Of a DNA stretch of 14,927 nt, positions 5,928-13,837 are shown in pieces. The notes below the pieces were generated by a model that was not told the DNA's origin, did no database searches, and worked only from the letters and a program-made list of their open reading frames with translations. Numbering within the stretch: the first letter of the stretch is position 1; every line of letters begins with the position of its first letter. A program made the position numbers and the translations under genes. This DNA is from an uncultured Campylobacter sp. (GTDB lineage: Bacteria; Campylobacterota; Campylobacteria; Campylobacterales; Campylobacteraceae): the NCBI RefSeq assembly GCF_938045595.1, contig NZ_CALIBB010000234.1:1-14927 (forward strand), in the 5' to 3' direction.

Positions 5928-6575
5928 ATGAAACGAATTTTAAAAGCGCTGATTTTTAGCATGGCATTTTCATTTCTTATTGTGGGTTGTACTAGTAAAA
6001 TCGCGCCCGTAGAGCTTGAAGGCAAGGAGCAAATTCGCGCGATCCAAATAGAGGCAAACCGTACGGTGATGATCGGTGACGCTTACGACTACGAATTTGG
6101 CAGCGATTATCGCGCGGCGAAAGCGGAATTTGAGCACCTAAAATCGCTCTATCCACACGCAGTGGAGGTAAATAGAATTTCGATCGCTACGGATGCATTT
6201 AATGAACCTCACGCAAGCGCGCTACTTTTTGAGCTGTGGCTTGACCGCGAGAGCCTGCCGCTAGCAGATCAGCTTGTGCTTTACAAGCATCCAAATTTTA
6301 CGGGCTTTAAAGATCGCGAAATTTTACAATTTAGCTTCAAAATTTTAGGCGTTCCTACGCGTGTAAAAGATCGCGATCGGATCCTAAAAAAATATGCGCT
6401 TGCTAAGCCGTTAAGTTTAAACGCGGTAGTATTTATTGATAGCGGCAGGCTGAGCGAGGAAAGTGTGCGTAAAAACGGTGAGACGCAAGACGCAGTTTTA
6501 ACTATGTTTAGCCCCGTCTGGATGTCCGTCGCTACCGTAATGCAAAGTCTCGGCGCGCTATTTGATAGCGAGTAA
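5928..6575 (+). CDS. Putative lipoprotein of unknown function
   Basis: 215 residues. A positively charged start (MKRILK), a hydrophobic stretch and a lipobox IVGC with C21 as the lipidated cysteine mark a type II signal peptide, so the mature protein should be membrane-anchored outside the cytoplasm. I do not recognise the family. The mature part is mixed alpha/beta in look, without further membrane segments: an acidic early segment (VMIGDAYDYEFGSDYRAAKAEFEHLKSLYP), a central stretch FTGFKDREILQFSFKILGVPTRVKDRDRILKKY, and a mildly hydrophobic end (MFSPVWMSVATVMQSLGALF). C21 is the only cysteine. The start has gga (5919-5921) at a usual distance and a strong promoter, and the gene is probably transcribed alone. 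No neighbour suggests a function. Confidence 0.8.
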   Translation: MKRILKALIFSMAFSFLIVGCTSKIAPVELEGKEQIRAIQIEANRTVMIGDAYDYEFGSDYRAAKAEFEHLKSLYPHAVEVNRISIATDAFNEPHASALLFELWLDRESLPLADQLVLYKHPNFTGFKDREILQFSFKILGVPTRVKDRDRILKKYALAKPLSLNAVVFIDSGRLSEESVRKNGETQDAVLTMFSPVWMSVATVMQSLGALFDSE

Positions 6576-6844
6576 ATTCTGCCAGTAAAAATTTTGATGC
6601 TCGCTTGCTCTTACGTTGCAATATGAGGGCTGCGTTTTGGGCGGGTACGCCGCGAGTGATGTCTTGGATCATAGCGCTGTTTGTTTGGCTAAGCGTGCTC
6701 GCGGCGTATTTTAATAAGTAAATTTTAAATTACGGCGAAATTTTATAATTTGCCATCGAGTTCAGCTCCGTTTTAAACAGACGGGCGGTTTCTTAAATTT
6801 AAACTCTAGCTAAATTTAGACCGAAATTTTTAAGTAAACTTTGC
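6576..6844. other. Intergenic region with one doubtful small ORF
   Basis: AAATTT-rich spacer. The only possible coding signal is the 32-codon ORF at 6623-6721, listed separately. The 3' end carries the promoter of the next gene. Confidence 0.5.
6623..6721 (+). CDS. Doubtful small membrane peptide
   Basis: 32 codons. After a polar start it encodes SWIIALFVWLSVLAAYF, a good single membrane helix, and ends NK. There is no recognisable Shine-Dalgarno before the ATG at 6623 or the internal ATG at 6659, and no dedicated promoter. It could be a small membrane peptide read from the lipoprotein transcript, a remnant of a larger gene, or chance. Confidence 0.2.
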   Translation: MRAAFWAGTPRVMSWIIALFVWLSVLAAYFNK

Positions 6845-6850
6845 TATAAT
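6845..6850 (+). promoter_or_regulatory. Extended -10 of the small secreted protein gene
   Basis: TTTGC-TATAAT, a perfect extended -10, 31 bases before the ATG at 6882. Confidence 0.7.
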
Positions 6851-6881
6851 CGCCGCAATTTTGAAAAACCGAGGAGAAAAT

Positions 6882-7256
6882 ATGAAATTGATTTACGCCG
6901 TTTGCGTGCTGGTCGCGTTTGCTTCGGCTCAGACCGAGACTTTGCAGATGCCGGACTTTGCCAAAAGCTCGATGAAGACGCATGAGCAGGCCGAAGAAAA
7001 ACTAATCGCAAATGCCCTAAAAGGCGATCTAAACCAGATTGCAAGCGACCTGAAGATCGATAAAACGCTAAAGGGCGGTGAGTCGCTTGTCATTAACGGC
7101 GCGCATTACAGAACGATCGAGGGCGACAGCACGCAGTGGAAAGAGGGCGATGCCGTGCGCCTGCTAAGCGGTAATAAGGACGGTAGGTGCCTAAGCTCGA
7201 TCATACTCAATCTCCGTACGAAAACCGTCTGTAAATTTATGTGCGACGCGTATTAG
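6882..7256 (+). CDS. Small secreted protein of unknown function
   Basis: 124 residues from the ATG at 6882, which has Shine-Dalgarno gaggag (6871-6876); an in-frame TTG at 6861 lies upstream of that site and is rejected. The N-terminus MKLIYAVCVLVAFASA is a signal peptide with a likely cleavage at ASA-QT (16/17), so the mature protein of about 108 residues should be periplasmic. It begins with a helical, charged segment (about 28-60) and continues with beta-prone sequence (LVINGAHYRTIEGDSTQWKE). Three cysteines in the last 22 residues (C103, C117, C121) could form a disulfide. I do not recognise a family. It has its own promoter and no obvious partner. Confidence 0.75.
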   Translation: MKLIYAVCVLVAFASAQTETLQMPDFAKSSMKTHEQAEEKLIANALKGDLNQIASDLKIDKTLKGGESLVINGAHYRTIEGDSTQWKEGDAVRLLSGNKDGRCLSSIILNLRTKTVCKFMCDAY

Positions 7257-7659
7257 GCGAGAATTTCGTCTAAACCACAAAAATCCACCGGCTCGGCGTA
7301 AGCTTCTTGCAACGACCGGTTGCTTCTGCTATTTAGCCATAGCATAGATCGCTAAATATATGCCTATGAATAAAACATTGTTATATATTTTTTTAAAAGC
7401 GTTCGTTATGTTTATTGTCCTATATTTGTTCATTCCGCAACCAGAAGATGGAATTTATAATATGCTAGATATACGCATGTTTATTGGCTTAGTGTTGTTT
7501 TGTATCTGCCTTATATTGGATATTTAGTTTACATCTTTCTCTATCTTTACGTATCGTATTTTTTGATGGTCGCCAAAATTGCATATCACAAATTTAAATT
7601 CTAAACGGCTTGACTTGAGTTGTTTTTAAAATTTTGCTTTTAATATCGATAAATTCTGC
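7257..7659. other. Intergenic region with a frameshifted small gene
   Basis: Contains a short hairpin gcaac-gaccg-gttgc shortly after the secreted-protein gene and an AT-rich block of degraded coding character (7360-7604, listed separately). The promoter of pglB follows. Confidence 0.5.
7360..7604 (+). pseudogene. Frameshifted small membrane protein
   Basis: The first frame (7360-7527) encodes 55 residues, MPMNKTLLYIFLKAFVMFIV... with a membrane segment at about 7-25. From 7461 a second frame is open to the stop at 7602-7604 and encodes a strongly hydrophobic, aromatic sequence (VYWLSVVLYLPYIGYLVYIF...) ending in a basic tail AKIAYHKFKF. The two frames overlap between 7461 and 7525, so a single base loss there would join them into a protein of about 81 residues. 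The block is very AT-rich (15 G+C in 60 bases at 7381-7440), unlike its neighbours. No Shine-Dalgarno is evident. I do not recognise a family. The 55-residue version may still be made. Confidence 0.4.
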
Positions 7660-7665
7660 TATAAT
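7657..7665 (+). promoter_or_regulatory. Extended -10 of pglB
   Basis: TGC-TATAAT (7657-7665), a perfect extended -10. Transcription would start near 7672, leaving a leader of about 113 bases before the pglB start. That is longer than for the other genes here. Confidence 0.65.
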
Positions 7666-7719
7666 AAACGGAAATTAAACAATGTCGTTAAAGACGCAAC
7701 GCGGGCGTGATAAAGCGAG

Positions 7720-7743
7720 TAAAATTTGTAGAGGCAAATTTTA
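7720..7743 (+). other. Hairpin in the pglB leader
   Basis: taaaatttg (7720-7728) and caaatttta (7735-7743) are perfect nine-base inverted arms with the loop tagagg. It lies between the promoter and the pglB ribosome-binding site. A regulatory role is possible but not shown, because similar AAATTT palindromes are common in this DNA. Confidence 0.4.
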
Positions 7744-7785
7744 ACCCTGCCGCTCGGTACTTCAAACGGCAAATCAAGGAAAAAG

Positions 7786-9966
7786 ATGCAAAAATTTAGA
7801 ATTACAAACGGCGAATGCTCCCGCATGGATATCTTTTTGATCATGACGCTGGTTTATATATTCGGCGTGGCGTGCAGGTTTTTTTGGATATATTGGGCTA
7901 GCGGGATCGAGCAGTTTTCCTTTGACGGCGAGCTCATCATGACCACCAACGATGCCTTTGCGAATGCCGAGGGTGCGCGCGATATGATAGCGGGCTTTCA
8001 CCAGCCGGGCGATCTTAGCCCATATGGTGCGTCGATCCCAACTCTAGCATTTTTACTTAGCAAAATTTTGCCCGTCAGCCTAAATAGCATTACGATCTAT
8101 ATGAGCGTGTTTTTAGCGCCGCTGGTGGCCGTGCCGATTATTTTGATAGCAAGAGAGTACAAGATCCTAGGCGCCGGCATCATCGCGGCGCTACTTGCCA
8201 CCATATTGCCGGGATATTATATGAGGACTTTGGGCGGATATTTCGATAGCGATATGTTAAATGTTGCTATGCCGCTGCTAACGCTATGGGCTTTGATTAG
8301 GCTCATAGGGCGAGGCGAGCAGAGTAGCTTTGCTTTGCCTGCCGTTTTTACGGTGATTTATGATTGGTGGTATCCTAGCTCGTATTCTTTAAATATGGCG
8401 ATTATAGTGATATTTTTAATCTATACTTTGATTTTTAATAGACGCAATGAGGAAAATTACAAAGCGATTATTCTTATGGTCGTTGCAGTTATAAATTTTG
8501 GCGCGTATTACGAAGGCGAGACAATAATTGTAAATTATATTTTATTATTCAAAATCGCACTCATTGCGTTTTTATATTTTTTAATGATTAAAATTCCAAG
8601 CCATAAAAGCAAAAAAGCTCTTTGGATTTTGGGTACGATCGCCGTAATTACGTTCGTCATATTCGGCGGACTTGTGCCTATAGCAGTGCAGCTTAAAGCA
8701 TACATCTTAAAGGATGTAAGCAAAGAGGAAATTTTCTACTTCTACGGCGTTAGAAATACGGTTAATGAGGTAGAAAACGCTAATTTCATGAAATTTGTGC
8801 TTGAATCTAGCGGGCATCCATTTATATTTATATGCGCTGTAGGAGGGTTGGCTCTATTGCTGATAAAATTCCGTTCGTTTATATTAACCTTGCCGATGAT
8901 AGCACTTGGAATTTTAGCACTTTTTGGTGGAACTCGCTTTACAATGTACGCTACACCGATGATAGCGCTTGGATTTGCTTATTTTATATATTTCACGCTG
9001 AATTACTTTGAAATACGCACTTGGCTTAGAAGTACTTTGTTAGCTATTTTAACCTGTTTGGCGATAATGCCTAGCATAGATTTTATTTATAAATTCCGAG
9101 TTGCGCCTACGCTTACGAAAGACTCCATAATGCCTCTTGCGGAGCTAAAAAATAAGGCTAGCAGGGAGGATTATGTGCTATCGTGGTGGGATTACGGATA
9201 TTTAATCAGATATTACTCCGATGTAAAAGTAGTAGCTGATCCCGGAGGTAGACAGGCAGGAGAATACACTTTTATGAGCGCGTTTTCCTTTAATAAAGAT
9301 GAGGTAAGCTCTGCTAATATGGCAAGGCTTGATGTCGAATATATACAAAAGTTGCAAGGTAAAAAATTTGATCCTAAACTGGAAGATAAATTTAAACTAA
9401 ACCTATATCAAATTCAAAAAGACTATGGTGAAGCGGATATCAATAAATTCCTAAGTTCTTTAAGCGATAAGAATTTCAAGCTTCCGCAGAAAACTAGGGA
9501 TATATATTATTATTTCGTACCTAAAATGATAGATATATTACCAAACATTTGGAAATTTACTTCTATAGATATAGCTAGCGGAGAGAAATTTACAGGACCT
9601 CTAGCTTATGTTGGCTATGATATACAAGTAGGTAAGGATGGTAAAAGCATAATTTTAGGCGAAGGCGTTGAATTGCCAAGCGTCAAACCAGAATATGTCG
9701 TTCATAATGGGGAAAAATTAAGCATTAACTCATACTATCAAGTAGGCGAAGTAAATGGAGAGCTAAAAAAAATATCTAAGCAGATAGATAAAAATTCTAA
9801 TCTTTACGTGATATTTTTACCGGATTACCAAAGAATTTTAATCTTAGATAAAAAGGTCTTTGAGTCAGCCTTCATCCAACTTTTTGTGCTGGAAAACTAT
9901 GATAAAGATCTGTTTGAGCCCGTTTATTTAAGTAATTATGCGCGGATTTACAAGTTATTAAGATAA
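7786..9966 (+). CDS. pglB: Oligosaccharyltransferase PglB (STT3 family)
   Basis: 726 residues (C. jejuni PglB has 713). It transfers a lipid-linked glycan from undecaprenyl pyrophosphate to Asn in D/E-x-N-x-S/T sequons on the periplasmic side of the inner membrane. The first 430 or so residues are polytopic membrane sequence and the rest a periplasmic domain. Catalytic landmarks are present: D56 in TTNDAFANAEGARDMIAG, D154 and D156 in GYFDSDML, the TIxE-type loop motif TVNE (325-328), R384 in GGTRFTMY (the residue that recognises the acidic -2 position), WWDYG (467-471) and the MxxI motif M581-I-D-I584. It therefore looks active, with the bacterial extended sequon. The start has Shine-Dalgarno aagga. 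No other pgl gene is nearby. The 5' part is GC-rich (60 % at 7921-7980) and the 3' part AT-rich (33 % at 9421-9480). Confidence 0.97.
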   Translation: MQKFRITNGECSRMDIFLIMTLVYIFGVACRFFWIYWASGIEQFSFDGELIMTTNDAFANAEGARDMIAGFHQPGDLSPYGASIPTLAFLLSKILPVSLNSITIYMSVFLAPLVAVPIILIAREYKILGAGIIAALLATILPGYYMRTLGGYFDSDMLNVAMPLLTLWALIRLIGRGEQSSFALPAVFTVIYDWWYPSSYSLNMAIIVIFLIYTLIFNRRNEENYKAIILMVVAVINFGAYYEGETIIVNYILLFKIALIAFLYFLMIKIPSHKSKKALWILGTIAVITFVIFGGLVPIAVQLKAYILKDVSKEEIFYFYGVRNTVNEVENANFMKFVLESSGHPFIFICAVGGLALLLIKFRSFILTLPMIALGILALFGGTRFTMYATPMIALGFAYFIYFTLNYFEIRTWLRSTLLAILTCLAIMPSIDFIYKFRVAPTLTKDSIMPLAELKNKASREDYVLSWWDYGYLIRYYSDVKVVADPGGRQAGEYTFMSAFSFNKDEVSSANMARLDVEYIQKLQGKKFDPKLEDKFKLNLYQIQKDYGEADINKFLSSLSDKNFKLPQKTRDIYYYFVPKMIDILPNIWKFTSIDIASGEKFTGPLAYVGYDIQVGKDGKSIILGEGVELPSVKPEYVVHNGEKLSINSYYQVGEVNGELKKISKQIDKNSNLYVIFLPDYQRILILDKKVFESAFIQLFVLENYDKDLFEPVYLSNYARIYKLLR

Positions 9967-10184
9967 ATTTATATCCAGAGGAATATTGCGTAAATTTTTA
10001 TTGCATTGTGCTTTTACAAAGCGTATGTTACTAAGCGATAAAATTTATAATGCAAGCTATATGCTGAGATTTAGAATTTATACTGGCTATAAATAAATTA
10101 CAAAAATACTTAAAATTTTGTCACTAAAAATCGTAAATGTTATATATTTACTTTAAATTTAGCCTAGGTTTCGAAGCGTGTCGC
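9967..10184. other. Intergenic region between pglB and the outer-membrane protein gene
   Basis: AT-rich spacer of about 220 bases with no supportable gene. A weak inverted pair ttgcatt/aatgcaa may terminate pglB but has no T tract. The end carries the next promoter. Confidence 0.5.
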
Positions 10185-10190
10185 TATCAT
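10185..10190 (+). promoter_or_regulatory. -10 element of the outer-membrane protein gene
   Basis: TATCAT in TGTCGC-TATCAT, 31 bases before the ATG at 10221. The leader contains the Shine-Dalgarno aaaagga (10208-10214). Confidence 0.5.
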
Positions 10191-10220
10191 TAAGATGAAA
10201 TTTCACCAAAAGGAGTAAAG

Positions 10221-10805
10221 ATGAGAAATTTAGTTGCAAAAGTGGCGCTTCTTAGCTCTTTAGCTGCAGTAAGCGCGATGGCGGAGGGGCTTTTCATAGG
10301 CGGCGAGGGCGGATACAATTTCAAAAACCAAGCTGCGGGTTTTGATGACGGACAACCGCAAATCGGCGTTAAAGCCGGATATGACTTCGGCACGTTTAGA
10401 GCTTACGGCGGATATTTCTACGGATTTAAGGGCGAGGATTCCAGCTCGAATGCCAATTCGAAAAGAAAGGTTAAATGGAGCACGCACGATTTCGTAGCCG
10501 GTGCGGATTTTACGCCGGAGCTTTTCGGTAGATTTAAGCTCGTCCTAGGCGCTTACGCTGGGCTTTCGGTGCTAGATACTGAAGTTAAAATAGACTATAG
10601 CAATGGCGGCTGGGTTAGAGCGGACGATACGCTGGGTGGCTTCATTTTGGGCGGCAAGATAGGTACCGCGTATGAGTTTGGCTCCAATAGCGAGATTGAA
10701 ATGGGCTTTAAAGCAAGCAAGGCGTGGTACAAAGACGGCGATTATATCGAAGATAACGACGGTAAAAAATACGGCGTTTACGCAGGATATAATTATAAAT
10801 TCTAA
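10221..10805 (+). CDS. Small outer-membrane beta-barrel protein
   Basis: 194 residues. A signal peptide MRNLVAKVALLSSLAAVSAMA with cleavage at AMA-EG (21/22) is followed by alternating hydrophobic/polar strands rich in Gly and Tyr: GLFIGGEGGYNF, QIGVKAGYDFGTFRAYGGYFYGF, HDFVAGADFTPEL, FKLVLGAYAGLSVL, LGGFILGGKIGTAYEFG, SEIEMGFKASKAWY and KKYGVYAGYNYKF. The terminal phenylalanine after an aromatic strand is the usual beta-barrel assembly signal. The pattern suggests an eight-strand barrel of the OmpA-like/opacity porin type. The exact role is unknown; small barrels of this kind serve in adhesion or surface stability. It is about 250 bases from pglB with its own promoter, so it is probably independent. 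It has no cysteines. Confidence 0.85.
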   Translation: MRNLVAKVALLSSLAAVSAMAEGLFIGGEGGYNFKNQAAGFDDGQPQIGVKAGYDFGTFRAYGGYFYGFKGEDSSSNANSKRKVKWSTHDFVAGADFTPELFGRFKLVLGAYAGLSVLDTEVKIDYSNGGWVRADDTLGGFILGGKIGTAYEFGSNSEIEMGFKASKAWYKDGDYIEDNDGKKYGVYAGYNYKF

Positions 10806-10885
10806 GAATTTTCATATTTGAGGCATTGCACTGCTTTCATAGAGCCTTGATGCTCAGTGGCTTTGCGGTGTGTCAGGTAAGGCTA

Positions 10886-10934
10886 GCTTCGTCGCAAGGC
10901 TTTACTAAGTTTTAGTAGAATCTTGCGATGAGGT
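10886..10934 (+). terminator. Long stem-loop downstream of the barrel protein gene
   Basis: gcaaggctttactaa (10894-10908) pairs with ttagtagaatcttgc (10912-10926), with one C-A mismatch and two G-U pairs. The stem extends outward through cttcgtc (10887-10893) and gatgagg (10927-10933), giving about 23 pairs around the three-base loop gtt. It lies 80 bases after the stop codon and is not followed by a T tract, so it may be an RNA 3' end stabiliser or a foldback element rather than a simple terminator. Confidence 0.5.
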
Positions 10935-10986
10935 TTAAATTATGATGAATTTAACGCCTTTAAATTCAATCCTAAAATTTTAACTT

Positions 10987-11013
10987 ATGGAATTTCGTCG
11001 ATAAAAATTCCAT
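10987..11013. other. Short perfect hairpin upstream of metE
   Basis: atggaattt (10987-10995) and aaattccat (11005-11013) are perfect arms with a nine-base loop. It lies about 105 bases before the metE -10, so it is probably not part of the metE leader. Confidence 0.4.
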
Positions 11014-11116
11014 TTCAGATTTTATTGGCTAAATTCCACCCCTGCGCTTTTGGATAAAATTTCGTTCATTTTCGAGATTAGATTAAAATTTTAATGACGT
11101 CAAAAGAAATTTTAGA

Positions 11117-11122
11117 TAAAAT
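11117..11122 (+). promoter_or_regulatory. -10 element of metE
   Basis: TAAAAT in TTTAGATAAAATC, 38 bases before the metE ATG. The leader of about 30 bases is too short for a riboswitch. Confidence 0.5.
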
Positions 11123-11160
11123 CAACATTTTCATACCAAAATTTTACTCAAAGGATAGAG

Positions 11161-13443
11161 ATGAAGAGTTACGTTACGGGCTTTCCGCGTATCGGAGAGC
11201 AGCGCGAGTTAAAGAAGGCTTTAGAGAGCTATTGGGCGGGCAAGTGCGATTATGACGCGCTAGAGCGGGTCGCCACAGAGCTAAAAGATCGTCACATCAA
11301 ATATCAGCTGGATGCTTGGAGCGGCCTAATTAGCGTAAACGACTTTTCATACTACGATCTGATGCTCGATACCAGCGTGCTTTTCGGCGTGATCCCGCAG
11401 CGCTTTGCGGCTCTTTCGGCGCATGAGCAGTATTTTGCGATGGCGCGCGGCAGTAAAGACGCAGTCGCGATGGAGATGACGAAGTGGTTTAATACAAACT
11501 ACCATTATATCGTACCCGAGATCTCTGCGTATACGGAATTTAGCCTAAATCCTAGTAAAATTTTAAGCGAGTACAAGGCTGCGAAGAATAACGATTTTAA
11601 GGATTCCTGCGCGCTAAAGATAAATTTAATCGGACCTATCACCTATCTTGCGCTTAGCAAATCAAGCGACAAAAGCGATCCACTCGCGCATTTAGATGCC
11701 CTTGTCGCGAAATACGAAGAACTGCTAAAGCTTCTTAGCGAGCTTGATAGCGAGGTCGTGGTTCAGATCGATGAGCCTATCTTCGTAACGGATCGCGCGA
11801 CCGAGCTAGCGCCAAAGATCGAGCCTGTTTATCAGCGCCTAAGTAAGGCCGCAAGCAACGTAAAAATTATCTTTATGACCTATTTTGAGCATGCGACCGA
11901 GGCCGTGCGCGAGATAGTAAAGACCGATGTATGGGCGATCGGGCTTGATTTCGTTTACGCAAGCGAAGAGAATATCAAAAAAGAGCTTCAAGCTTTAAAA
12001 AACGCTAAGACCGTGCTCTTTGCGGGCGTGATCGACGGGCGCAATATCTGGAAGAGCGACATCGACAAAAAGCTAGCCCAACTCAAAGCCATCGAAGCTT
12101 ACGTGCCTAAGGAGCGCATCTACGTGGGCACCTCCTGCTCGCTTTTGCACGTGCCTTTTACGCTAAAGTACGAGGACAAGCTAAGCGCCGAGATCAGATC
12201 CTGGCTAAGTTTCGCGGTCGAAAAACTAAGCGAAATTTCGATTTTAACCCATCTTTTCTTTGAAATTCCGATGTGCGAGCACGGCATGAAGGCATACGAA
12301 GAAAATCAAAAATCCGCTAAAACCCGCGCTAGCTCGTCTCTAATTCACGACGAGCGAGTTCAAAGCCGTGCTGCAAATTTAAATAAATTCGAGCGCGCCG
12401 ATCGCTACGAGGATCGCATCAAGGTGCAGAAAAAGGAGCTAGGCTATGGAATTTTGCCTACCACTACGATCGGCTCCTTTCCTCAGACTGCCGAGCTTCG
12501 CCAGGTTCGCAACGCCTATAAAAAGGGCTTAATTGGCCGCGAAGCCTACGAGCGCGACATCAAAGCCTATATCGACGACTGCGTCAAATTTCAAGATGAG
12601 ATCGGTCTGGATGTGCTGGTTCACGGCGAGCCTGAGCGCAACGATATGGTTGAGTATTTCGGCGAGCAGATGAGCGGATACGCGTTTAGTGCCAACGGCT
12701 GGGTGCAGAGCTACGGCAGCCGCTGCGTGAAGCCACCGCTACTTTTCGGCGACGTGAGCCGCCCAAAACCGATGACCGTGGAGTGGATCAAATACGCCCA
12801 AAGCCGCACTAAAAAGATTATGAAGGGCATGCTAACGGGTCCAGTGACGATGATGAACTGGAGCTTCGTGCGCGACGATAAGCCTCGCGATCAGATCGTA
12901 AAACAGCTCGCACTTGCGATTTTTGATGAAATTTCGGATCTACAAGACGCGGGTATCAAGATCGTTCAGGTGGACGAAGCAGCCTTTAAAGAGGGCTATC
13001 CGCTTAGATCCGAAAACATCCCTGCGTATGAAAAATTCGCCGTTAGTGCTTTTAAGCTCGCTGTCAGCGCCGCAAGTGCTCACACGCAGATCCATACGCA
13101 TATGTGCTATTCGGAGTTCAACGACATCATCAAAACGATAGAGGCGATGGATGCCGACGTCATCAGCATCGAGACCGCTCGCAGTGGTAACGAGCTGCTT
13201 CGAGTTTTCAAATCGGTCGGCTATAAGCAAGAGGTCGGTCCGGGCGTTTACGACATCCATAGTCCGCGAATTCCTAGTGTGCAGGAGCTCGTAAGTCAGA
13301 TCCGCGCGCTGCTTGAGGTGCTTCCGAAAGAGCAGCTGTGGATTAACCCGGACTGCGGCCTAAAAACGCGCAAATGGGAGGAGGTCCGCCCGAGCCTAAA
13401 AAATATGGTCGAAGCGGTAAGGATAATCCGCGCAGAAGCATAA
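11161..13443 (+). CDS. metE: Cobalamin-independent methionine synthase MetE
   Basis: 760 residues (E. coli 753). It transfers the methyl group of 5-methyltetrahydropteroyltri-glutamate to homocysteine to give methionine, in the cytosol. Two homologous barrels are present: the N-terminal one starts SYVTGFPRIGEQRELKKALE, and the catalytic C-terminal one starts near ILPTTTIGSFPQTAELR (431-447). All four zinc ligands are in place with exactly the E. coli spacing: H647 and C649 (HTHMCYSEF), E671 (SIETARSG) and C732 (NPDCGLKTRKW). The homocysteine/folate site motifs GEPERNDMVEYF (489-500) and LTGPVTMMNWSF (558-569) are intact. The start has Shine-Dalgarno aagga (11151-11155). It is transcribed alone and is followed by a good hairpin terminator. 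Confidence 0.98.
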   Translation: MKSYVTGFPRIGEQRELKKALESYWAGKCDYDALERVATELKDRHIKYQLDAWSGLISVNDFSYYDLMLDTSVLFGVIPQRFAALSAHEQYFAMARGSKDAVAMEMTKWFNTNYHYIVPEISAYTEFSLNPSKILSEYKAAKNNDFKDSCALKINLIGPITYLALSKSSDKSDPLAHLDALVAKYEELLKLLSELDSEVVVQIDEPIFVTDRATELAPKIEPVYQRLSKAASNVKIIFMTYFEHATEAVREIVKTDVWAIGLDFVYASEENIKKELQALKNAKTVLFAGVIDGRNIWKSDIDKKLAQLKAIEAYVPKERIYVGTSCSLLHVPFTLKYEDKLSAEIRSWLSFAVEKLSEISILTHLFFEIPMCEHGMKAYEENQKSAKTRASSSLIHDERVQSRAANLNKFERADRYEDRIKVQKKELGYGILPTTTIGSFPQTAELRQVRNAYKKGLIGREAYERDIKAYIDDCVKFQDEIGLDVLVHGEPERNDMVEYFGEQMSGYAFSANGWVQSYGSRCVKPPLLFGDVSRPKPMTVEWIKYAQSRTKKIMKGMLTGPVTMMNWSFVRDDKPRDQIVKQLALAIFDEISDLQDAGIKIVQVDEAAFKEGYPLRSENIPAYEKFAVSAFKLAVSAASAHTQIHTHMCYSEFNDIIKTIEAMDADVISIETARSGNELLRVFKSVGYKQEVGPGVYDIHSPRIPSVQELVSQIRALLEVLPKEQLWINPDCGLKTRKWEEVRPSLKNMVEAVRIIRAEA

Positions 13444-13452
13444 ATCTAGCGC

Positions 13453-13500
13453 AAAAAAACTTTGCTGTCGGGTAAAATTCCACCCGGCAGCCGTTTTGCG
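13453..13500 (+). terminator. metE terminator hairpin
   Basis: gctgtcgggt (13464-13473) pairs with acccggcagc (13482-13491), ten pairs including one G-U, around an eight-base loop. An outer layer caaaa/ttttg flanks it. It begins 20 bases after the metE stop codon. Confidence 0.75.
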
Positions 13501-13717
13501 ATAGAATTATGTGGAACGTTTATTTCGAGCATGGACCACTAAAATATTTGTGCGAAATTTTACTTCGAACGAGCATTAAAGGGCGGTGCGAAATTTCACC
13601 GCGTCCGCTTGGCAAGCATATTTGATAGCCGCTAAGTAATGCAGCAATATGAAATTTAGTGCAGGATTTACGGCTTTTACAGACGCACAGAGACGGGCAT
13701 TTCTTGAAAATGTGGCG

Positions 13718-13800
13718 TAAAATTTCATCTCGACTGCTAGCTTGAAATTTCATCGCAACTGTTCGCTTGCTTGAGACGCGGAGCGTAAATTTTATCGCGA
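13718..13800. repeat. Three degenerate tandem-like units starting with AAATTT
   Basis: taaaatttcatctcgactgc (13718-13737), tgaaatttcatcgcaactgt (13743-13762) and gtaaattttatcgcga (13785-13800) share AAATTTyATCkCrA. Two looser relatives, gcgaaattttacttcgaacg and gcgaaatttcaccgcgtccg, lie at about 13553 and 13589. They look like a degenerate repeat family. Confidence 0.45.
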
Positions 13801-13837
13801 TTGCCCTGAAAGCGGGCTGGGGCAAGCGATAAAATTT
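13787..13837. repeat. Imperfect palindrome with AAATTT ends
   Basis: aaattttatcgcgattgccc (13787-13806) pairs with gggcaagcgataaaattt (13820-13837), with a two-base bulge and the loop tgaaagcgggctg. Confidence 0.55.

Larger units (their letters stand above)
10806..11116. other. Intergenic region between the barrel protein gene and metE
   Basis: No gene is supported. It holds a strong long hairpin (10886-10934) and a second one (10987-11013), both listed separately. I see no recognisable SAM or cobalamin riboswitch motif in front of metE. Confidence 0.55.

Noticed and set aside
11123..11160. Possible methionine-related riboswitch before metE
   Set aside because: The leader from the predicted start is only about 30 bases, and no SAM or cobalamin riboswitch motif is recognisable upstream.
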